Origin: JAGREO01 sp020446285
GTDB lineage: Bacteria > Pseudomonadota > Alphaproteobacteria > Geminicoccales > Geminicoccaceae
DNA length: 64,000 nt
Direction: 5' to 3'
NCBI GenBank assembly: GCA_041398005.1
Contig: JAWKVP010000003.1
Span: forward strand, 1 to 64,000
This document shows, one piece after another, positions 56,807 to 64,000 of this stretch (the stretch's first letter is position 1; each line of letters starts with the position of its first letter). Under the pieces are notes generated by a model. It saw only the letters and a program-made list of their open reading frames with translations. It made no database searches and was not told the origin of the DNA. The translations under genes and the position numbers were made by a program.

Positions 56807-58408
56807 TCAGCCGTTGAACCACCAGCGTTCGGCATTGCGGTGGCCGTCGAGTTCCCAGTTGTTGGCAAGCTGGTCGGGCAGTCCGACATTGCCACGCACC
56901 GCCTGGGTATAGGCCATGAAGATCGGGATCAGGGCGCCGCCATCGTCGCTGCACAGGCGCTGCATCTCGACATACATCTCCCGCCGCCTGCCCTCGTCGA
57001 GCTCGGCCCTGGCCTGGACGAGAAGCTCGTTGAAACGCGGATTGTCCCAGTGCGATTCATTCCAGTCCGCGCCGGCCGAATAGACCTGGCTGAACATCCA
57101 GTCCTCGGTCGGGCGACCGCCCCAGTAGCTGGCGCACCAGGGCTTGACCAGCCAGACATTGGACCAGTAACCGTCGTCGGGATCTCGCTGGACCGTGACG
57201 TCCATGCCCGCGGCCCTGGCCGACTGGCTCAGCAGTTCCGCCGCGTCGACGGCACCCTCGAAGGCCGAATCGGCGGTATGCAGGGTCACCGCGAGCCCCT
57301 CCATCCCGGCCTGCTGCAGATGCCATTTCGCCTTGTCCGGATCGTAGGGACGCTGCGGCATCTCCTCGGCCGTGGCGCGATAGATGTTGGCCGGGCCGAT
57401 GGGGCTGTCGTTCCCCACCTCACCGAGCCCCTTGAGGATCTTCTCCAGCATCTCCTCCCGGTTCACCGCATATTTGATCGCAAGGCGCACATCGACATTG
57501 TCGAAGGGTGCTGCGTCGCAATGCATCGGCAGGGTGCAATGCTTGTTGCCATTGGTGGGAACCACATTGATGTCGGGGTCGCGCTTGAGCAGGTGAAGGG
57601 TCTTGAGATCGAGATTGGCGATGGAATCCAGCTCGTTCGAACGAAGACCGTTGGTCCGGGCGGCGATATCGGAGATGAACAGGTTCTCGACGGAATCGAA
57701 GAAGGCGGCGTCTTCCTTCCAGTAGCCGGCAAAGCGCTTCGTGATCGTGTTCACGCCGGGGTCGAAATTCTCGAGCATGTAGCCGCCGGTCCCCACACCC
57801 GATTGCCAGTCGATCGAGCCCTCGTCGGTGGCCGGACAGATGGCCAGATGATAGTCCGAGCAGATGAACGGGAAGTCGGCATTGCCACCGGAGAGATCGA
57901 AGACGACCCAGTCGCCGTCGGCACGGATGTCGGTGATCGCCTCGACGATGCCGGCCGCGGCCGATCCCGTATCCTCGTTGCGGTGATGGTTGAAGGACGC
58001 GATCACATCCTGAATGGCGAGACTCCTGCCATTGTGGAATTCCACCCCCTTGCGCAGCCTGAAGCGCCATTGCGTTGCGTCTTCGGATGCTTCCCACTCT
58101 TCGGCGAGCTCGCCACGCAGCGAACCGTCGGGAGCGACCTCGGTAAGGCAGTTGCGCAGCTGGCCGAAACTGACGTTGATCATGTAGGAATCGAGGATCT
58201 TGGCCGGGTCGAGAACATCACCGGAACTGCCGCCGGTGAGAGCCTGGCGAAACGTCCCGCCCCGTTGCGGTGCGGCTGCCATGGCCCTGTCGAACCGGCC
58301 GAGCGCGACACCTGCGGCGGTGCCGAGAAGAAGTGACTGCTGAACGAATTCTCGCCGCGAGATGCGCCGCGCGGCCGCAAGCCTTTCGAGATTTCCGAAA
58401 GTCAACAC
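56807..58408 (-). CDS. Tat-exported ABC-transporter substrate-binding protein (family 5)
   Basis: This is the periplasmic binding protein for the divergent dipeptide-type transporter. The N-terminus carries a twin-arginine signal (RRISRREFVQQSLLLGTAAG) and a cleavage site near AMAAAPQRG. The SBP_bac_5 pattern follows: LAEEWEASEDATQWRFRLRK, VEFHNGRSLAIQDVIASFNH and APFDNVDVRLAIKYAVNREE. The start is set at GTG 58408 because GGAGGA lies just upstream; ATG 58420 is possible but has no site. At about 530 residues it has the normal length. The ligand cannot be told; dipeptides, opines or similar are usual. Confidence 0.9.
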   Translation of the reverse strand: MLTFGNLERLAAARRISRREFVQQSLLLGTAAGVALGRFDRAMAAAPQRGGTFRQALTGGSSGDVLDPAKILDSYMINVSFGQLRNCLTEVAPDGSLRGELAEEWEASEDATQWRFRLRKGVEFHNGRSLAIQDVIASFNHHRNEDTGSAAAGIVEAITDIRADGDWVVFDLSGGNADFPFICSDYHLAICPATDEGSIDWQSGVGTGGYMLENFDPGVNTITKRFAGYWKEDAAFFDSVENLFISDIAARTNGLRSNELDSIANLDLKTLHLLKRDPDINVVPTNGNKHCTLPMHCDAAPFDNVDVRLAIKYAVNREEMLEKILKGLGEVGNDSPIGPANIYRATAEEMPQRPYDPDKAKWHLQQAGMEGLAVTLHTADSAFEGAVDAAELLSQSARAAGMDVTVQRDPDDGYWSNVWLVKPWCASYWGGRPTEDWMFSQVYSAGADWNESHWDNPRFNELLVQARAELDEGRRREMYVEMQRLCSDDGGALIPIFMAYTQAVRGNVGLPDQLANNWELDGHRNAERWWFNG

Positions 58409-58570
58409 GGGATCCTCCATTGATCGTTCTTGCACCGATTCTTGAGTAGGCCATTCGATCAACAGCGGCAAGCATGGCCAGACGGGACATCGCGATTTGC
58501 AAAGAGCGCCGGCAGCCGCTAGCCTTCTGTCAGCAACGAGTCAGGAACCGAGAGAACAGCGGGAGAAAAC

Positions 58571-59527
58571 ATGCACCCGATACTGAAAATGGTCCTCGCG
58601 CGCCTCGGACTCGGTGTGCTCACATTATTTGTCGTCTCACTGATCATCTTTCTCGGGGTCGAACTTCTTCCGGGCGATATCGCGCAGGAAATACTGGGGC
58701 AGTCGGCAACACCCGAAACCGTTGCGGCACTCCGCAAGGAAATGGGCCTCGATCTTCCCGCGCACGAACGATACCTGAGCTGGCTCGGCGGGATGGTGCA
58801 GGGCGATTTCGGCGTTTCACTCGCCAACAAGCGGCAAATCTCGGAACTGATCTCGGTACGCTTGTGGAACACGCTCTTCCTCGCCGGACTGACCGCCATC
58901 GTCGCCGTACCGGTCGCGCTCACGCTCGGCGTTCTCGCGGCACTCTACCGCAACAGCCTGTTCGATCGCGCGATCAACGTGTTCACGCTGTCGTCGATCA
59001 GCTTTCCCGAATTCTTCGTCGCCTATATCCTCATCCTGTTCCTTTCGGTCGATCTCGGCTGGTTTCCGTCGATCTCCAATGTAAGCCCCGACACGCCGTT
59101 CCTCGAACGGGTGTATCGCAGCGTGCTGCCCGCGCTCACACTGACGCTCGTGATCGTCGCTCACATGATGCGCATGACCCGGGCGGCCATCATCAACCTG
59201 CTCGCCAGCCCCTATATCGAGATGGCGCGGCTCAAGGGCATCGCGCCGAGGCGGGTCATCGTCCGCCACGCCGTGCCCAACGCGCTGGCGCCGATCATCA
59301 ACGTGGTAGCACTCAACCTCGCCTATCTCGTCGTCGGCGTGGTCGTGGTCGAAGTGGTGTTCGTCTATCCGGGGCTCGGCCAGCTCATCGTCGATTCGGT
59401 CAGCAAACGCGATCTGCCGGTCGTCCAGGCTTGCGCGCTGATCTTCGCGGTCACCTATATCCTGCTGAATCTGCTGGCGGATATTCTCTCCACCGTGACC
59501 AATCCCCGCCTCCTCCATCCACGTTGA
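58571..59527 (+). CDS. Dipeptide-type ABC transporter permease (DppB-like)
   Basis: The 318-residue permease has six membrane segments. It starts with the typical RLGLGVLTLFVVSLIIFLGV followed by ELLPGDIAQEILGQSATPE. The EAA coupling loop is seen as MARLKGIAPRRVIVRHAVPN. GGGAGAA is upstream of ATG 58571. It is the first gene of a plus-strand operon with the second permease and a fused ATPase. The binding protein is divergent, 162 bases away. Confidence 0.92.
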   Translation: MHPILKMVLARLGLGVLTLFVVSLIIFLGVELLPGDIAQEILGQSATPETVAALRKEMGLDLPAHERYLSWLGGMVQGDFGVSLANKRQISELISVRLWNTLFLAGLTAIVAVPVALTLGVLAALYRNSLFDRAINVFTLSSISFPEFFVAYILILFLSVDLGWFPSISNVSPDTPFLERVYRSVLPALTLTLVIVAHMMRMTRAAIINLLASPYIEMARLKGIAPRRVIVRHAVPNALAPIINVVALNLAYLVVGVVVVEVVFVYPGLGQLIVDSVSKRDLPVVQACALIFAVTYILLNLLADILSTVTNPRLLHPR

Positions 59528-59534
59528 GACAGGC

Positions 59535-60356
59535 ATGTTCCGTCTACTGAAAACAGCACCTCCCACCGCCTGGTTCGGGATGATCGTCATCCTCGCCTAT
59601 ATCGTCATCGCCATCTTCGCGCCGGCGATCGCACCCTATGGCGAAACGGACATCGTCGGACCCGAATACGATCTCTGGAGCGAGGCACACCCGCTCGGCA
59701 CCGACAATCTCGGCCGCGACATGATGACGAGACTGATCTACGGCGCGCGCAATACCGTCGGGATCGCCTTCGTCACCACCATCATCGCCTTCTTTCTCGG
59801 CGGCGCGCTCGGCCTGCTCGCGGCCACCGTCGGCGGCTGGACCGACCAGCTCCTGTCGCGGCTCGTCGACGTGCTGATGGCCATCCCCCAGCTGATCTTC
59901 GCGCTCCTGATCCTTACCATCGTCGGCACCTCGATACCGGCGGTCATCCTCGTCATCGCGGTGCTCGATTCCACCCGCGTCTTTCGCCTCGGGCGGGCGG
60001 TGGCGATGAATATCGTGGTGATGGATTTCGTCGAGGCGGCGAAGCTGCGCGGCGAAGGGCTCTGGTGGATCATCCGTGCGGAGATCCTGCCCAACGCCAT
60101 GGCACCGCTGGTCGCCGAATTCGGCCTGCGTTTCTGCTTCGTGTTCCTGACGATCTCGGCACTCTCGTTCCTCGGTCTCGGCATCCAGCCGCCGACGGCG
60201 GACTGGGGGAGCATGGTTCGCGACAATGCGACACTCATCACCTTCGGCGATGTCACGCCGCTCCTGCCGGCCGCCGCCATCGCGCTCCTGACGGTGGCGG
60301 TGAATTTCGTCGTCGACTGGTTCCTGCACAAGACGAGTGGGCTCAAGGATGTCTGA
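59535..60356 (+). CDS. Dipeptide-type ABC transporter permease (DppC-like)
   Basis: The 273-residue permease is the partner of the upstream DppB-like protein. It shows EAHPLGTDNLGRDMMTRLIY, the usual entry to the membrane domain of DppC, and the EAA loop as AAKLRGEGLWWIIRAEILPN. The C-terminal LGIQPPTADWGSMVRDNATL segment is diagnostic. It begins 8 bases after the first permease and its end overlaps the ATPase gene. Complete, with six membrane segments. Confidence 0.92.
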   Translation: MFRLLKTAPPTAWFGMIVILAYIVIAIFAPAIAPYGETDIVGPEYDLWSEAHPLGTDNLGRDMMTRLIYGARNTVGIAFVTTIIAFFLGGALGLLAATVGGWTDQLLSRLVDVLMAIPQLIFALLILTIVGTSIPAVILVIAVLDSTRVFRLGRAVAMNIVVMDFVEAAKLRGEGLWWIIRAEILPNAMAPLVAEFGLRFCFVFLTISALSFLGLGIQPPTADWGSMVRDNATLITFGDVTPLLPAAAIALLTVAVNFVVDWFLHKTSGLKDV

Positions 60357-62007
60357 TACAAGCACTGCCAACGCGACCGCCGGCAATGGCGGGGAACGCC
60401 CCGTGCTCCTGCAGATGACCGGACTTCGTATCGAGGGCCGGACCGAACAGGGCTGGTCGGAGATCGTGCATGGTGTCGATGTCACCCTGCGCCGCGGCGA
60501 GGTGCTGGGCCTGATCGGCGAATCCGGCGCAGGCAAGTCGACCATCGGCCTCGCGGCGATGGGCTATGCCCGCGACGGCTGCCGCATCTCCGGCGGCACG
60601 ATCACCTTCGACGGTATCGACATGCGCGAGGCGAGCGATGCGCGCAAGCGGGCCCTGCGCGGCTCGCGGATCGCCTATGTGGCACAGAGTGCCGCCGCCG
60701 GCTTCAATCCGGCACACAAGCTCATCGACCAGTATTGCGAGGCACCGGTGCAGCACGGTGTCCGGCAGCGGCGCGAGGCCGAGGGCGAGGCAATCGATCT
60801 CTTCGGCCGGCTGCGGCTGCCCGATCCCGAAGGCATCGGCTTTCGCTATCCGCATCAGGTTTCGGGCGGCCAGCTCCAGCGGGCGATGACCGCCATGGCG
60901 ATGGCCTGCAGGCCCGATCTCATCATCTTCGACGAACCGACCACCGCACTCGACGTCACCACCCAGATCGAGGTGCTCGCTGCCATCCGCGATGTGGTCG
61001 AACAGTTCGATACCGCCGCCATCTATGTGACCCACGATCTTGCCGTCGTGGCGCAGATGGCCGACCGGATCATGGTGCTTCGTCACGGCGATCTCGTCGA
61101 GGAGAACGAAACCCGCGCCATGCTCGCCGGCCCGGACGAGGACTATACGCGAGCGCTGCTCTCGGTGCGAAGCTACCGCAAGGATGCGGCCGAAATCCCG
61201 GTGCACGACGTTCCGATCCTCACAGTGGACAATGTCACCGCCGCCTACGGCCCGGTGCCCGTGCTCAGGAATGTGAGCTTCGCCATTCACAGGAAACGGA
61301 CGGTGGCCGTGGTCGGCGAGTCCGGGTCCGGCAAGAGCACGACGGCGCGCGTGATCACCGGCCTGCTGCCGCCACGCAAGGGCCGCGTGCTGTTCGAGGG
61401 CGAGCCGCTGCCGGCCGATTTCCGCCAGCGAAGCCGCGACCAGTTGCGTCATGCGCAGATGATCTACCAGATGCCGGACACGGCGCTGAACCCGCGCCAG
61501 CGCATTCGCGACGTGATCGGCCGGCCGGCGCATTTCTATCTCGGCCTGAGCGGCAAGGCGCTCGACGAGCGTGTGCGCGATCTTCTCAGGCTGATCGAAC
61601 TCGAACCGGACGATTACATCGACCGGCTGCCGACGGAACTGTCCGGCGGCCAGAAACAGCGCATCTGCATCGCCCGCGCACTCGCCGCCGAACCCGCACT
61701 CATCATCTGCGACGAGGTGACATCAGCGCTCGACCAGCTCGTCGCCGAGGAAATTCTCAAACTCCTGCAAAAACTGCAGGATGATTTCGACCTGTCCTAC
61801 ATGTTCATCACCCATGACATCGGCACGGTCCGCGCCATCTCCGACGAGGTGGTCGTCATGCTGCAGGGCGAGGTGGTGGAACACGGACCGCGCGACGAGA
61901 TGTTCCGGCCGCCGCACCACGAATATACCGAACTGCTCCTGTCATCGGTACCGGAGATGGATCCGGACTGGCTGACCAACCTGCTCAGGGAGCGTGGCGA
62001 GGAATAG
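60349..62007 (+). CDS. Fused dipeptide-type ABC transporter ATPase (DppD-DppF fusion)
   Basis: The 552-residue protein contains two complete nucleotide-binding domains. The first has Walker A GLIGESGAGKSTIGLAAMG, signature VSGGQLQRAMTAMAMACRPD and Walker B LIIFDEPTTALDVTTQIE. The second has Walker A VVGESGSGKSTTARVITG, signature LSGGQKQRICIARALAAEPA and Walker B LIICDEVTSALDQLVAEE. In most dipeptide systems these are separate proteins. The start ATG 60349 overlaps the permease stop; GTG 60337 is an alternative. The C-terminal zinc-type oligopeptide tail (EYTELLLSSVPEMDPDWL) is present once, after domain 2. Confidence 0.93.
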   Translation: MSDTSTANATAGNGGERPVLLQMTGLRIEGRTEQGWSEIVHGVDVTLRRGEVLGLIGESGAGKSTIGLAAMGYARDGCRISGGTITFDGIDMREASDARKRALRGSRIAYVAQSAAAGFNPAHKLIDQYCEAPVQHGVRQRREAEGEAIDLFGRLRLPDPEGIGFRYPHQVSGGQLQRAMTAMAMACRPDLIIFDEPTTALDVTTQIEVLAAIRDVVEQFDTAAIYVTHDLAVVAQMADRIMVLRHGDLVEENETRAMLAGPDEDYTRALLSVRSYRKDAAEIPVHDVPILTVDNVTAAYGPVPVLRNVSFAIHRKRTVAVVGESGSGKSTTARVITGLLPPRKGRVLFEGEPLPADFRQRSRDQLRHAQMIYQMPDTALNPRQRIRDVIGRPAHFYLGLSGKALDERVRDLLRLIELEPDDYIDRLPTELSGGQKQRICIARALAAEPALIICDEVTSALDQLVAEEILKLLQKLQDDFDLSYMFITHDIGTVRAISDEVVVMLQGEVVEHGPRDEMFRPPHHEYTELLLSSVPEMDPDWLTNLLRERGEE

Positions 62008-62664
62008 AGTCGCAGCAAGCGATCATTCCCATCACGACAATATTTCTTGCGCAATCCGGAGCATGAATCTAGCCTGCGCCTTCGAATTTGACTTGACCGT
62101 CGAGGCGATTGATTTGGATTGGACAGAAAAAATACTGATAAATACATGTCCATCGACCCGTCAGGGCCGATCGATTTTTCGGCATCGTCCGCTGTTCTTT
62201 CGAAGATGTACCGGAACCGGGCGGCACGCGCCTGTGACGCCCGACGGGAGACCGGTCGACGTTTCCTAGCGATTTCGCCGGAAATGACCGATACACTCAA
62301 TGACATTCGTCGAATACGCGAACCAAAACCACTGCCGCGACCGCCATCGCGGTCACTGTCGCTCATTGCGACATTCTTCGGCTTCCCGATTTCTCATATT
62401 CGCAAACTGGCATAAAAAAATGTATGCCAGTTTGCGAAATTGCGTAAGCGAAAGAGTTCGATTTAAGTTCACTCTTGGCAAAGCTGCACAAAGCAGCAGC
62501 CTGTTCCCAACTTTTGTTGCGCGAGGCTGATGACGGATGAACGCGGTTCACGCGATTTCTACACACTTGGGGAATATCTCGTCTGACGGTGCTCGCTCCG
62601 TCTCGAAACAGGCGTTGCGACCATGCGTGCATCCGTGTCGCCGGCGGAACGGAGGTCCGTCGAG
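62008..62664. other. AT-rich intergenic region with a perfect inverted repeat
   Basis: About 650 bases separate the ABC ATPase from the HTH regulator. The region is noticeably more AT-rich than its neighbours and contains the 16-bp inverted repeat listed separately (62399-62438). A 98-codon open frame at 62119-62415 has unremarkable composition and no ribosome-binding site, so I do not call it. I see no RNA gene. Confidence 0.5.
62399..62438 (+). repeat. Perfect 16-bp inverted repeat upstream of the HTH regulator
   Basis: TTCGCAAACTGGCATA (62399-62414) is followed after the 8-base loop AAAAAATG by its exact reverse complement TATGCCAGTTTGCGAA (62423-62438). There is no T-run after it on the plus strand, and on the minus strand only a short mixed AT tract. 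It is therefore not a standard terminator. It lies 227 bases before the regulator start. It could be an operator, a structured RNA or a remnant transposon end. Confidence 0.7.
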
Positions 62665-63459
62665 ATGAACGGTTCCACGATCAAGGCCATGGAGATGAAG
62701 TCGAACTTCGGCAGGAACGTCCGCAAACACTGCACGGTTCCGGGTTCCATCGCCCGCATCTGCCGCAAGGCGGGGATCAACCGGCAGCAGTTCAACAAGT
62801 ATCTGAACGGACATTCCCTGCCCTCCCTGCTCACGGCCCAGACCATCGCCAACGCACTCGGCGTGCGTATCGGCGACCTGCTCGAGGGAGACAGCGACCG
62901 GCGCCGCCTGCGCAATTCCCTCGACGGCATCGCCGCCACCCTGCAGCCATCCAAGGTGAACGTCTTCGCTCAAGGCTACTATCTCGAGGTCAACCGCTCG
63001 GAAGTCGTCCCTGACCATGTCCTGACCTCGCTGACGTCGATCACCTTCGACAATGACACGATGCGCTATCGCCGCAAGACGCCGCTGCAGAGCCTGCCAT
63101 GCAGCAAGACGCTCTGGACCTATGACGGCGTGGCCTACAACACCAACAATTGCGGCAAGATCATCTACGTCAATTCGACGGTTCGACTGTATTTCGGCAG
63201 CTATCTTCTCGAATCGGCCAGTCTCTACAACAAGGATCTGGTCGGCCTCAAGCTGGCCGGCAGCAGCAATCCCCGCGGCACACCGTTCGCCGCCCCCGTC
63301 TACAAGATCTATCTCGGCGAGCGGCCCAACCTGCTGAGCTACCGCAACCAGCTTCGGCTCATTCGTGATACCGAACTGCCGCAGCGGATCGCCAAGGCGG
63401 TGCAGATCCTCGACGAGGCCGTGGTCCACGAGAGCGGAATGCTCAAGCTCGCCGGCTGA
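62665..63459 (+). CDS. Cro/C1-type HTH transcriptional regulator
   Basis: This 264-residue protein has an N-terminal Cro/C1-like HTH at residues ~10-70 (IARICRKAGINRQQFNKYLN then AQTIANALGVRIGDLLEG). A ~190-residue C-terminal domain follows, with segments such as KVNVFAQGYYLEVNRSEVV, VPDHVLTSLTSITFDNDTM and VRLYFGSYLLESASLYNKD. The C-domain has a beta-rich look and probably senses a ligand; I cannot name it. ATG 62665 has GGAGG with 9-base spacing. Regulators of this layout are common in alphaproteobacteria. The nearby 16-bp inverted repeat is a candidate autoregulatory site. Confidence 0.75.
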   Translation: MNGSTIKAMEMKSNFGRNVRKHCTVPGSIARICRKAGINRQQFNKYLNGHSLPSLLTAQTIANALGVRIGDLLEGDSDRRRLRNSLDGIAATLQPSKVNVFAQGYYLEVNRSEVVPDHVLTSLTSITFDNDTMRYRRKTPLQSLPCSKTLWTYDGVAYNTNNCGKIIYVNSTVRLYFGSYLLESASLYNKDLVGLKLAGSSNPRGTPFAAPVYKIYLGERPNLLSYRNQLRLIRDTELPQRIAKAVQILDEAVVHESGMLKLAG

Positions 63460-63466
63460 CGCCGGA

Positions 63467-64000
63467 TCAGCTGCCCAGCCGCTTGCGCACCGGCGATGCC
63501 GGATACACGCCGAGAACCTCGACCTGGTGAGCGAAGAACCGCAGTTCCTCGAGCGCCAGGCCCAGGCCCCGTTCCTCCGGGTGTCCGAGGACATCGGCAA
63601 AGAACTGCGCCTGACCGAAACTCGGGTCGATATAGCTCTCCAGCTTGAGCATGTTGACGCCGTTGGTGGCGAAGCCGCCGAGCGCCTTGTAGAGCGCCGC
63701 CGGAACGTTGCGGACGCGGAAGAGAAAACTCGTGATCACATCGCCGTCACCCGCCGGCGGACATTGCGGCTCGCGCGAGAGCACGACGAAACGGGTGGTG
63801 TTGTGCTCGGCATCCTCGATGTCCTGGGCGAGGATGTCGAGACCGTAGATCTCGGCCGCGAGGATCGGCGAGATGGCGGCATGGCTGCGGTCGCCGCGCT
63901 GGGCGATCTCGGCGGCCGCTCCGGCCGTATCTCCGGCGACCCGCGCCCTGAAACCGTGACTGCGCAGGAAATTGCGGGTCTGGCCGAGCGCGTGGATGTG
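63467..64000 (-). CDS. pheA: Prephenate dehydratase, C-terminal part (cut by window end)
   Basis: The gene runs off the right edge, so only the last ~177 residues are seen. They include the end of the dehydratase domain (IYGLDILAQDIEDAEHNTTR) and an ACT regulatory domain beginning FLFRVRNVPAALYKALGGFA, with the phenylalanine-binding NMLKLESYIDPSF (ESRP/ESYI-type motif). The enzyme converts prephenate to phenylpyruvate in phenylalanine synthesis, with feedback by phenylalanine through the ACT domain. It is convergent with the HTH regulator gene. Confidence 0.92.
   Translation of the reverse strand, partial: HIHALGQTRNFLRSHGFRARVAGDTAGAAAEIAQRGDRSHAAISPILAAEIYGLDILAQDIEDAEHNTTRFVVLSREPQCPPAGDGDVITSFLFRVRNVPAALYKALGGFATNGVNMLKLESYIDPSFGQAQFFADVLGHPEERGLGLALEELRFFAHQVEVLGVYPASPVRKRLGS

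Noticed and set aside
62119..62415. 98-codon open frame between the ABC ATPase and the HTH regulator
   Set aside because: No ribosome-binding site and no recognisable family; composition does not resemble neighbouring genes.

Overview
The window is GC-rich chromosomal DNA of an alphaproteobacterium. Evidence: an rRNA operon ending in tRNA-fMet, a single bifunctional Rsh (SpoT/Rel) gene directly after rpoZ, a pdxJ-acpS pair, an FNR/FixK-type regulator with an N-terminal cysteine cluster, an ATP12-type F1 chaperone, and a corrinoid/folate C1 cluster of a kind found in marine and soil alphaproteobacteria. I cannot name the genus from sequence alone. A Rhodospirillales/Geminicoccales-like or Rhodobacterales-like organism is plausible.

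Layout. (1) 1-6341 is accessory DNA: an IS5/IS1182-like transposase whose 3' end runs into an IS66 element (tnpA-tnpB-tnpC plus a small fourth ORF), then two conserved hypothetical genes, one frameshifted. This block abuts the 3' end of tRNA-fMet. (2) 6342-11996, minus strand, is a complete rRNA operon (promoter, 16S, tRNA-Ile, 23S, 5S, tRNA-fMet). The spacer lacks the usual tRNA-Ala. (3) 12-16.6 kb holds rpmF, a TPR/SPOR lipoprotein, and a minus-strand set of a NYN-domain protein, a type 5 uracil-DNA glycosylase and Ada. (4) 16.9-22.6 kb holds rpoZ, rsh, yifB, pdxJ and acpS. (5) 22.6-26.2 kb holds a metal-ligand-free M24/creatinase-like hydrolase coupled to an alpha/beta hydrolase, an EVE protein and an AbrB-family membrane protein.

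(6) 26.4-32.0 kb is the most interesting region. It is a tightly coupled operon: DUF1638, a 'virulence factor' domain protein, a MetV-like cysteine-rich protein, MetF, a methyl-THF:corrinoid methyltransferase and a RamA-like corrinoid activator. It looks like a methyl-transfer module that makes methyl-THF and passes the methyl group to a corrinoid protein encoded elsewhere. Such a module would fit a split, reactivation-dependent methionine synthase or a methylamine/betaine-type demethylation system. (7) 32.2-38.7 kb holds a SpoU-type RNA methyltransferase, an acyl-CoA synthetase, TrkH with a coupled TerB-like protein, and an FNR-type regulator with a downstream lipoprotein. A TTGA-N6-TCAA box separates the regulator from a divergent unknown gene.

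(8) 39.2-42.4 kb is an acoABC-type 2-oxoacid/acetoin dehydrogenase operon. It is followed by a chemoreceptor, a small membrane protein and a class I aminotransferase. (9) 46.1-49.4 kb, minus strand, is a three-gene overlapping operon of a MoeA/MocA fusion, a SufS-type desulfurase and a SufU-like scaffold, suggestive of molybdenum-cofactor cytidylation plus sulfuration. (10) 49.5-54.2 kb holds pccB, ATP12, a HAD phosphatase, a 2-hydroxyacid dehydrogenase and an SH3-domain secreted protein. (11) 54.3-62.0 kb holds a homodimeric AceE/MdeB-like E1 and a dipeptide-type ABC transporter whose two ATPases are fused and whose binding protein carries a Tat signal. (12) 62-64 kb has a perfect 16-bp inverted repeat, a Cro/C1-type regulator and the C-terminal part of pheA, which is cut by the window edge.
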